Shown here piece after piece: positions 1 through 5,502 of a stretch of 5,502 nucleotides of DNA. The stretch is from positions 1-5,502 of the forward strand of contig JAFAPG010000328.1 in NCBI GenBank assembly GCA_019247235.1, in the 5' to 3' direction. Position 1 is the first letter of the stretch, and the number at the start of each line of letters is the position of its first letter. Made by a program: the position numbers and the translations under genes. This DNA is from Acidobacteriota bacterium. GTDB taxonomy: Bacteria; Acidobacteriota; Terriglobia; Terriglobales; Acidobacteriaceae. The notes beneath the pieces are model-generated. The model was not told the DNA's origin, ran no database searches, and worked only from the letters and a program-made list of their open reading frames with translations.

Positions 1-1
1 T

Positions 2-1246
2 TTGCTGTCGGCGATTGGAATTGCCGGGATGGACCGCCTAATTCAGCATAACGTGCTAGCCATGTCCGGACGCGCGGTTGAAGCCGCCGGCGATGTTGAC
101 ACGCTTCTGCTGGACAAGACTGGAACTATTACGCTGGGGAACCGGCAAGCGTCCCGTTTCATTCCTGCACCTGGAGTGACGGAGAAGGAGTTGGCTGACG
201 CCGCTCAGCTTTCTTCGCTCGCCGACGAAACTCCGGAAGGCCGTTCCATTGTTGTTCTGGCCAAAGAAAAGTACGGGCTGCGCGGACGCGGGCTCGGCGC
301 GCACGAAGCTAGCTTCGTGCCGTTCTCGGCGACCACACGCATGTCAGGTGTCGATCTCAATGGATACATCATTCGCAAGGGTGCTGCCGATGCCATAATC
401 TCATTTGTTACCCAGAATGGCGGCAAGGTGCCAGATGCTGTAAAAGCCACGGTTGAGGAGATCTCTCGCACGGGCGGAACCCCGCTGGTTGTCGCCGAAA
501 AAACGCGGGGAGCACTGGGTGTGATTGAACTTAAGGATATCGTCAAGGGTGGCATGCGCGACCGCTTCGATCAGCTCCGCGCGATGGGCATCCGTACGGT
601 CATGATTACGGGTGACAATCCGCTTACCGCAGCTGCGATCGCTCGCGAAGCCGGAGTGGATGATTTCCTGGCCCAGGCCACGCCCAAAGACAAAATGGAC
701 TTGATCCGACGCGAGCAAGCCGGCGGTAGGTTGGTGGCCATGACCGGCGATGGAACCAATGACGCACCTGCTTTGGCCCAAGCCGACGTTGGTGTGGCTA
801 TGAACACGGGCACGCAAGCGGCCAAAGAGGCTGGAAACATGGTCGACCTTGACTCGAATCCCACAAAACTGATCGAAGTGGTTGAGATCGGTAAACAGCT
901 GCTGATGACACGTGGGGCATTGACCACCTTTTCTATTGCCAATGATGTGGCCAAGTACTTTGCCATCATTCCCGCAATGTTCGCCGGTACTTTTCCGGTT
1001 TTGAACACTCTGAATATTATGTATCTAAAAACTCCGCAGTCAGCCGTTCTTTCGGCGGTTATTTTCAACGCTCTCATCATTGTTGCCTTGATCCCGCTGG
1101 CGCTGCGGGGAGTGAAGTATCGCGCCGTAGGGGCCGCGGCTTTATTGCGCGACAACATCTTCATCTACGGCGTAGGAGGCGTGGTGATTCCATTCATCGG
1201 GATCAAACTAATTGATATGGTGATTACCCGAATCGGTCTCGCGTAG
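2..1246 (+). CDS. kdpB: KdpB, K+-transporting P-type ATPase catalytic subunit (5'-truncated by window edge)
   Basis: This is the catalytic subunit of the KdpFABC high-affinity potassium importer of the inner membrane; it hydrolyses ATP to drive K+ uptake through KdpA. The visible 414 residues are the C-terminal part. By comparison with the roughly 680-residue family about 270 N-terminal residues are missing, and the TTG at position 2 is an internal Leu codon, not a start. Motifs, numbered in the fragment: phosphorylation site DKTGT with Asp38 (codon 113-115), DETPEGRS at 75-82, nucleotide-domain Phe108 and the RKG motif with Lys126, TGDN at 203-206, and the Mg-binding hinge TGDGTNDAP at 248-256. 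The SIANDVAK segment with Asp315 and Lys318 lies at the start of the C-terminal membrane block, and further hydrophobic helices fall near 347-368 and 383-410. All catalytic residues of this part are intact. The stop at 1244-1246 is followed closely by kdpC, as in a typical kdpABC operon. Identification is very secure from motif-by-motif similarity to the E. coli protein as remembered. Confidence 0.98.
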   Translation: MLSAIGIAGMDRLIQHNVLAMSGRAVEAAGDVDTLLLDKTGTITLGNRQASRFIPAPGVTEKELADAAQLSSLADETPEGRSIVVLAKEKYGLRGRGLGAHEASFVPFSATTRMSGVDLNGYIIRKGAADAIISFVTQNGGKVPDAVKATVEEISRTGGTPLVVAEKTRGALGVIELKDIVKGGMRDRFDQLRAMGIRTVMITGDNPLTAAAIAREAGVDDFLAQATPKDKMDLIRREQAGGRLVAMTGDGTNDAPALAQADVGVAMNTGTQAAKEAGNMVDLDSNPTKLIEVVEIGKQLLMTRGALTTFSIANDVAKYFAIIPAMFAGTFPVLNTLNIMYLKTPQSAVLSAVIFNALIIVALIPLALRGVKYRAVGAAALLRDNIFIYGVGGVVIPFIGIKLIDMVITRIGLA

Positions 1247-1249
1247 AGG
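1245..1249 (+). promoter_or_regulatory. Ribosome-binding site of kdpC, overlapping the kdpB stop
   Basis: AGAGG followed by TTTT and then ATG at 1254. The site shares bases with the kdpB TAG stop (1244-1246), which fits coupled translation of the two subunits. The spacer of 4 bases is shorter than the usual 5-9. Confidence 0.55.
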
Positions 1250-1253
1250 TTTT

Positions 1254-1847
1254 ATGAAGAAGAATTTTCTGATTGCTGTCCTCATGACAATTGCAACCAC
1301 GATTTTGCTGGGTATCATTTATCCGCTGCTGATCACCGGTTTGGCACAGCTTCTGTTTCCTGAGAAGGCCAATGGCCAACTCATTCAAAAAGACGGCCAG
1401 ACGATTGGATCGCGCATTATCGGCCAGCCATTTGTCTCCGACAAATACTTCCATTCGCGCCCTTCGGCAGCTGGCAACGGCTATGATGCGAGCAATTCCA
1501 GCGGCTCGAATCTTGGTCCGACCAACCGCAAGCTGCTCGATCGCATGCGTAACGACCTGGGGGCCGTCCAAGCCGACAATCCCGCGATGTCAGTCCCCGT
1601 CGATTTGGTTACGGCTTCGGCTTCGGGCCTGGATCCCGATATCACCCCAGCCGCAGCTTTCTTTCAAGTGCCGCGAATTGCCCGCGTCCGGTCCGTGGCT
1701 GAAGACCAAGTGCGAGCCTTGGTCGACAGACACATCGAGCAGCGGCAATTTGGCATTCTGGGCGAGCCCCGAGTGAACGTGCTCGAAATCAATCTAGAAT
1801 TAGACCAACGATTTCCCGGCAACAAGCAGGCCAAGTTGAATCCGTGA
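1254..1847 (+). CDS. kdpC: KdpC, K+-transporting ATPase accessory subunit
   Basis: KdpC is the small single-span subunit of KdpFABC. It has a large periplasmic domain, is required for complex assembly, and is thought to help couple KdpB to KdpA. The 197-residue length is close to the usual value of about 190. A hydrophobic membrane anchor spans about residues 5-34 after a short MKKN basic start. Family signatures follow: YFHSRPSAAGNGYD at 65-78, SGSNLGP at 83-89, the VDLVTASASGLDPDI stretch at 116-130 leading to AAAFFQVPRIARVR, and the C-terminal FGILGEPRVNVLEINL at 166-181. The ATG at 1254 is chosen because it gives the correct N-terminal anchor and lies 7 bases after the kdpB stop, implying translational coupling. 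An AGAGG ribosome-binding sequence at 1245-1249 overlaps the kdpB stop codon, with a short 4-base T spacer. No frameshift or missing motif is seen. No kdpD or kdpE follows; the next gene is convergent. Confidence 0.97.
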   Translation: MKKNFLIAVLMTIATTILLGIIYPLLITGLAQLLFPEKANGQLIQKDGQTIGSRIIGQPFVSDKYFHSRPSAAGNGYDASNSSGSNLGPTNRKLLDRMRNDLGAVQADNPAMSVPVDLVTASASGLDPDITPAAAFFQVPRIARVRSVAEDQVRALVDRHIEQRQFGILGEPRVNVLEINLELDQRFPGNKQAKLNP

Positions 1848-1850
1848 AGT

Positions 1851-1901
1851 AGCGAAGCTTATCGCTTAGCTCTTCCCACGTTCCGAGAACCGTAGGAGCT
1901 A
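1851..1901. terminator. Candidate bidirectional 3'-end hairpins in the convergent kdpC / FRG-gene gap
   Basis: The 93-base gap between the two converging stop codons (1848-1940) holds two inverted repeats. The first is AGCGA at 1851-1855 with TCGCT at 1862-1866 and a 6-base loop. The second is a longer interrupted stem: TAGCTC at 1867-1872 pairs with GAGCTA at 1896-1901, and inside it ACGTTC (1878-1883) pairs with GAAC-C-GT (1887-1893, one bulged C) around a CGA triloop. Neither is followed by a clear T-run on either strand, so this is not a canonical Rho-independent terminator. Position between convergent genes is the main argument that it forms transcript ends. Confidence 0.35.
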
Positions 1902-1940
1902 GACGATCGCAGCCTGACTTGTATCTGTTCGTTCGGTTGA

Positions 1941-2816
1941 TTATTGAGGAGGCCGCAACCTCACGGGCGGGCGTTTCTTGCCAGGTTGTACGCCGTCCCG
2001 GTTTGCGACCCCATCGCCCATCTTTCGTGGGCTGTAGTATCGGGTTAGCCATTGTGTTAATCCGTCGAGTCCAGGCAGCAGGACGCGCTCATTAATGTTA
2101 GCCTGATCCAATTTATCTCTTACCTCGCCTTTTAACTGCGGCGGCACAATAATCCGATGAATAAGGTCGGAATGGGCCGACAACCACGCGGTGACACTTG
2201 CACTTGCTTTGGACATGACTGAAAACAAGGCTGATTGGTTCACGATCCGCTCATCCAACGATGGAGGCTCGAAGAAGGCGATGAAGGGAGATCGTGAGAG
2301 ATTCTCGAGCTGCGTTAAGGTGGGGGCTGCACGGTCGAGCATCTCAATGGTCAGGACGTCTGAGTCTTCGTCTTTGAGCGCCTGCCGCAAGATCGCCGGT
2401 AAGTGGCGCTTGATCTTCAAACAGTTCACGCACCAGATAGCCGCCGCTGCAGACCAGTGATCGGCGCTGGCCGTGGCAAAATGTAGTGCAACATAGGGCG
2501 AAAAGGTCCAATCGAGCAGCCTAGTGGGCAGTCCGTGATGCTGGGCTAGGGCCATCCAGTTCCATAGGGAATCGACATTCACGGCGCTTCGGTGCGCGTA
2601 TTTGCGAAAATTTCTCAGTAGCGAGCGTTCGCGCCGCTCGTATCCGTGGCCAAGCCGGGTTAGCGTAGTTTCAAGCGAATGAGTGGCATTGGCCACACCT
2701 CGAAACACGAACGGAGAACGGAACCGCTGCAATTCGTCCTGCCATGCTCCATGGTAGAGCCTGGACTGGAGCTCTTGCCAGTTCCTAACGCGGACATCGG
2801 TCGCAAGAGACAACAT
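1941..2816 (-). CDS. FRG-domain protein of unknown function
   Basis: A complete 291-residue protein carrying the FRG domain, named for its Phe-Arg-Gly motif. Seen in order: Trp13 in an N-terminal RNWQEL segment; the FVFRG motif with FRG at residues 38-40; a hydrophilic, Arg-rich helix at about 58-76; the family hallmark QHHGLPTRLLDW at 92-103 followed by SPYVALHFA (106-114); a hydrophobic AAAAIWCV strand at 123-130; ERIVNQSALFSV at 189-200; and the C-terminal ERVLLPGLDGLTQWL block at 243-257. The last 27 residues (265-291) are a basic, proline-rich tail outside the usual domain. There is no signal peptide or membrane segment, so a cytoplasmic location is likely. The ATG at 2814-2816 is preferred because it gives a full N-terminus and has GAGG 9 bases upstream. 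The family has no assigned biochemical activity that I can state with certainty. The gene reads in the same direction as the LptFG gene 183 bases upstream and converges on kdpC, and its neighbours give no functional clue. It is probably accessory. Confidence 0.88.
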   Translation of the reverse strand: MLSLATDVRVRNWQELQSRLYHGAWQDELQRFRSPFVFRGVANATHSLETTLTRLGHGYERRERSLLRNFRKYAHRSAVNVDSLWNWMALAQHHGLPTRLLDWTFSPYVALHFATASADHWSAAAAIWCVNCLKIKRHLPAILRQALKDEDSDVLTIEMLDRAAPTLTQLENLSRSPFIAFFEPPSLDERIVNQSALFSVMSKASASVTAWLSAHSDLIHRIIVPPQLKGEVRDKLDQANINERVLLPGLDGLTQWLTRYYSPRKMGDGVANRDGVQPGKKRPPVRLRPPQ

Positions 2817-2999
2817 GACAGCCTACCTCAACCATAGTCAGAGCGCCGTTCTACAGTGGGCGCCGGATGACTTGCCTAAAACCAGCAAAGTTCGTCTAGA
2901 TCGTAGGAGAATCTCCGTGACTATTCCTTTTCTAGGGATCGATTTGAGAAATACAAGCAGCGATCAGCGCAAACAAGGATCTGTGCAGTTTCTCTGCTT
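2817..2999 (-). other. 183-base spacer between the LptFG stop and the FRG start
   Basis: No convincing gene is seen here. On the minus strand the spacer must carry the end of the LptFG message and, given its size, probably a separate promoter for the FRG gene, but I could not find a good -35/-10 pair. A GC-rich inverted repeat, GGCGCC (2859-2864) with GGCGCT on the minus strand (2842-2847), could form a 6-bp stem with one G-U pair and an 11-base loop in the FRG 5' leader. A short GGAGA-A-TCTCC palindrome also lies near 2907-2917. No T-run terminator follows the LptFG stop. Confidence 0.4.
2826..2829 (-). promoter_or_regulatory. Ribosome-binding site of the FRG-domain gene
   Basis: Read on the minus strand, GAGG lies 9 bases before the ATG at 2816. 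It supports this start codon. Confidence 0.5.
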
Positions 3000-5330
3000 T
3001 CAGGTCGGGATTTTGAGGATGAGATAGCCGCCCACGAGTGCAAAAATTGCATCTGGTGACCAGGCGGCTAGCACGGGAGGCAGCTGGCTTATATTGCCCA
3101 TAGCTTCGAACAAACCGGAAACTACGGTGTACACGACCGCGATTGCAATCGCGGTGGCTACTCCTGCCATCGCTCCGCGACGGCCGGCGGAGAGCGCGAA
3201 GGGAATCGCTAACACACCCATTACAAATGTGATTACGGGAAATGCGATCTTCTTCTGCAATTGTACTCGTAGTTTCACCACCTCAAACCCGCTCTGCTGG
3301 AGATCGTAGATGTAGCGACGCAGCTGCTCGTAGTTCATCTCAAGCGATTGCCTCACCTCCTTCTTGAAATAGGCGGGACCCTCAGAAAGAGCATCGAACA
3401 TAGAGACGTCGAAGGTATGGAAGCTCTGGATCGAATCTGCTTGGAAGGAACGCTGCCAACCCTGGGTGCAGACCCATCGCTGTAAACGGTCTTCCCAGTG
3501 CGCTCGGTCCGCATAGACGCGGTTTACCAGTTGAAAACTTGTCGGACTGAACTGGAAAATGGAAAGATTACCGAATTGATTGCGATCCGAGTCAAACAAT
3601 TGATAGTAGTAAATCGTCGAATGTTGGCCGAAGATCCAGCGATAAGGATTGAGGTAGGTTTGCGGCGGCTTGCCTTTGATCTTATTCAATAGTGCGTCCT
3701 GCCGCTTGTTGGTGTGGGGCAGATAAAATTCATCCGACAGAAATAATCCGCCCGCAACCAGACCGCCTGCCAGTAGCACCGGAACGGTGATGCGATAAAT
3801 GCTGATTCCCGTCGCCTTGAGAGCCGTGACTTCATTGGCCCGTTGCATAAGGCCAAGTGTGATCAATACCGAAAGCAAAACTCCGTATTGGGCGATGTTA
3901 TACAGAAAGTACGGAGTCACATTGAGCAGATACTCTCCCACAACCCAATACGAGACTCGGTTGCGCAATATATCGCCAAGTAGCTCAAAAACTGTAAAAA
4001 CCAACGACAACACGACTAGTGCTCCAACCACTAAACAAAAGTTCACCACAAAGTCGCGGAGAACATAGTCGTCCACAATCATCGGGAACCCTGCGCTCAG
4101 CACACGTTTCCTGGTCGCGGCTCGATCAAAAGCATTTTTCTTGGCTGTAGGCGGCATCAGCAATGTGCCTCCCTGAACGCCAGCTTTCAAGGAGCCCCAC
4201 ATACTCTTAAAGGCTGCGACTTCGAAGGGCCGTCGCTCGGAACGCCAGAGTAGAAAGATAGCCAAGGCCAGACAGACGACATCGGCAAGCCAGACCCCTA
4301 CGCCCGGTGTTACCTTTCCCTGGCGCGCTAAGGAGACACCAAGTAGCGAAACGAAGTAGTAGGAGAACACTAGAATGATCGTGAGAACAAATCCCGCGGA
4401 TTTTCCGCCCTTTTTCGCGGATAAGCCAAGGGGAAATCCGACCAAAGCGAGAGCAATGCAGGCCGTGGGCAAAGCCAAACGGCGATGGAATTCAATCTCA
4501 TACCAGCGCCCAATGCTCGAGCCGCTCTTATTCTGTGCTTGTCGCCGCAGTTGCCACGTGGGTACTTCGGAAAGAGATCCCGGAGCTTCGTCTTTGGCGG
4601 CGTAGTTTTCCGGCAACGTAACCGGCAAGTCGGTTTCTTCGAAGGTGGAGATTTGATATTTGTCAGGATTGGTGGGATCGGCGTCATGAGAGGAGCCACT
4701 GATCAAGTGGAGATGTAAGGTATTTTTGCCCTCTGCAATTAACAAACCTTGCTCAGCCAGGGTCACCTTCGGCGCCGCGGGGTTGCCGATCTCGGCAATA
4801 AATACTCCCTTCCAGATTGCCGCTCCGCGTGCGCTTTTGACATCGTGAACATAAAGGACCATCTTCGGAAAACCTTCGTAAAAAACACGGGGCTGGATTT
4901 CGAATGAGATCTGCGAGCCTTTCAATTGATTTTGTAGTTCGGTCAAAGCTTGCTGAGCGCGAGGTGCCGCGTAAACGCTGTTCAGCACAGCCAGCAACCA
5001 CATTGCCCCCAGGAATCGAGAGAGGATGCGAAGAAAATCCCATATGCCAAGGCCGCTGGCTTTCATGGCGGTAATTTCACTGTCAGCGGCCAAACGGCTG
5101 AGGCCGATCAGAACGCCAATCAGGACCCCGGCTGGAAGAGTGATAGTTAGGGCTTGAGGGATAACCAAGACGAATAGCTTTAGCGCGCTCGGAAGCGGTG
5201 CACTATTTCGAACTACTAGTTCAAGCAACTGCCCGAGCTCGCGCGTGTAGACAATAAAAGTGAAGACCGAAATGCCCACAATTGTGTGAGTCGTGACTTC
5301 ACCGAGAATGTACCGTGTCAAGATGCGCAT
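3000..5330 (-). CDS. Fused LptF-LptG lipopolysaccharide export permease
   Basis: A 776-residue inner-membrane protein in which both YjgP/YjgQ-type permeases are joined; E. coli LptF and LptG are separate proteins of about 360 residues each. With an LptB ATPase they extract LPS from the inner membrane and pass it to LptC and the periplasmic bridge. First half (about 1-365): helices near 14-34, 50-77 and 100-121, a periplasmic beta-rich domain at about 135-265, then helices near 284-304, 312-334 and 344-363. Its LSRLAADSEITAMKASG coupling segment (77-93) and VFIAEI (176-181) match LptF. Second half (about 416-776) repeats the plan: helices near 428-452, 468-494 and 512-533, beta domain at about 555-665, helices near 692-714, 719-742 and 755-774. 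Its coupling segment is MQRANEVTALKATGIS (495-510). VYADRAHWEDRLQRWV (605-620) and LRRYIYDLQQSGFE (670-683) match LptG. A cytoplasmic linker covers about 365-415. The ATG at 5330 is the first start after an in-frame stop about 10 codons upstream; no clear Shine-Dalgarno precedes it. LptB is not in the window. Confidence 0.95.
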   Translation of the reverse strand: MRILTRYILGEVTTHTIVGISVFTFIVYTRELGQLLELVVRNSAPLPSALKLFVLVIPQALTITLPAGVLIGVLIGLSRLAADSEITAMKASGLGIWDFLRILSRFLGAMWLLAVLNSVYAAPRAQQALTELQNQLKGSQISFEIQPRVFYEGFPKMVLYVHDVKSARGAAIWKGVFIAEIGNPAAPKVTLAEQGLLIAEGKNTLHLHLISGSSHDADPTNPDKYQISTFEETDLPVTLPENYAAKDEAPGSLSEVPTWQLRRQAQNKSGSSIGRWYEIEFHRRLALPTACIALALVGFPLGLSAKKGGKSAGFVLTIILVFSYYFVSLLGVSLARQGKVTPGVGVWLADVVCLALAIFLLWRSERRPFEVAAFKSMWGSLKAGVQGGTLLMPPTAKKNAFDRAATRKRVLSAGFPMIVDDYVLRDFVVNFCLVVGALVVLSLVFTVFELLGDILRNRVSYWVVGEYLLNVTPYFLYNIAQYGVLLSVLITLGLMQRANEVTALKATGISIYRITVPVLLAGGLVAGGLFLSDEFYLPHTNKRQDALLNKIKGKPPQTYLNPYRWIFGQHSTIYYYQLFDSDRNQFGNLSIFQFSPTSFQLVNRVYADRAHWEDRLQRWVCTQGWQRSFQADSIQSFHTFDVSMFDALSEGPAYFKKEVRQSLEMNYEQLRRYIYDLQQSGFEVVKLRVQLQKKIAFPVITFVMGVLAIPFALSAGRRGAMAGVATAIAIAVVYTVVSGLFEAMGNISQLPPVLAAWSPDAIFALVGGYLILKIPT

Positions 5331-5502
5331 GTACGGGGCCGATTGCTGGAGTCTAGCATGGAGTCAGCGAGGATGCGGATTCACGGGAACGCTCCTACTC
5401 CTCGTTTCCGCGGGGACGATTCCTGAGAGGACAAGAGCACGTCGCGTTTGCTACATTTTCCAAAGCTGGTGATATCACATGGATCTACGATCATTGACCA
5501 GC
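5331..5502. other. Region upstream of lptFG; possible start of a divergent gene at the right edge
   Basis: These 172 bases lack a supported gene. Minus-strand signals for the LptFG gene should lie here, but no convincing promoter or ribosome-binding site was found: the bases just before its ATG read GGCCCCGTAC. On the plus strand an ATG at 5479-5481 stays open for 8 codons (MDLRSLTS) to the window end and could begin a divergently transcribed gene, but this is far too short to judge and has only a weak GGTGAT-like sequence before it. Confidence 0.35.

Noticed and set aside
571..1164. Long open frame on the minus strand opposite kdpB (197 codons)
   Set aside because: It lies entirely within the strongly conserved kdpB gene, its product resembles no family I know, and it is explained by codon bias of the real gene.
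1372..1776. Plus-strand open frame of 134 codons inside kdpC
   Set aside because: Shadow frame of kdpC, whose protein has all the family motifs.
1848..1940. Possible tRNA or attachment site in the convergent gap
   Set aside because: No cloverleaf, CCA end or T-loop consensus, and no integrase or flanking direct repeat was seen.
1789..2052. Minus-strand 87-codon frame spanning the kdpC end, the gap and the FRG gene end
   Set aside because: It overlaps two real genes on both sides, has low-complexity basic composition and no recognisable domain.
2191..2460. Plus-strand 89-codon frame opposite the FRG gene as a possible antitoxin
   Set aside because: It is fully antisense to conserved FRG codons, without a family match or ribosome-binding site, so it is a shadow.
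2958..2969. CAGCG-AT-CAGCG short direct repeat
   Set aside because: Two 5-base copies in 12 bases are expected by chance, and no further units follow.
2815..3027. Plus-strand 70-codon frame in the spacer between the FRG gene and lptFG
   Set aside because: Its ATG merely overlaps the complement of the FRG start, its end runs into lptFG, there is no good ribosome-binding site and the product is unrecognised. A small real gene cannot be fully excluded.
4370..5043. Several short frames on both strands inside lptFG
   Set aside because: All overlap the continuous 776-residue permease, whose two halves both match the family throughout.

Overview
The window looks like a chromosomal segment from a Gram-negative (LPS-making) bacterium with moderate to slightly high GC. 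The best guess is Acidobacteriota. This is inferred mainly from the LptF-LptG permease being a single fused polypeptide, which I associate with that phylum, and it is not proven by the window. Gene content is dense and no RNA gene, CRISPR array, insertion sequence or integrase was seen.

Layout. (1) Plus strand, 2-1847: the 3' part of kdpB (P-type ATPase subunit of the high-affinity K+ uptake system, cut by the left window edge), followed after 7 bases by a complete kdpC. These are the last two cistrons of a kdp(F)ABC operon. (2) 1848-1940: a 93-base convergent gap with two small inverted repeats that may form 3'-end hairpins. (3) Minus strand, 2816-1941: a 291-residue FRG-domain protein of unknown biochemical function, probably an accessory gene. 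(4) 2817-2999: a 183-base spacer. (5) Minus strand, 5330-3000: a 776-residue fused LptF-LptG permease, the membrane part of the ABC machine that extracts lipopolysaccharide from the inner membrane. (6) 5331-5502: non-coding as far as can be seen, possibly with the first few codons of a divergent gene at the extreme right edge.

How the genes relate. KdpB and KdpC work together with KdpA (outside the window) in ATP-driven K+ import. LptFG would pair with an LptB ATPase encoded elsewhere. The FRG gene has no obvious functional link to either. It sits where a kdpD sensor-kinase gene is often found, so no Kdp regulator is seen directly downstream of kdpC. The two most notable points are the LptF-LptG fusion and the solitary FRG-domain gene. 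I see no convincing evidence of a wholly new multi-gene system here.
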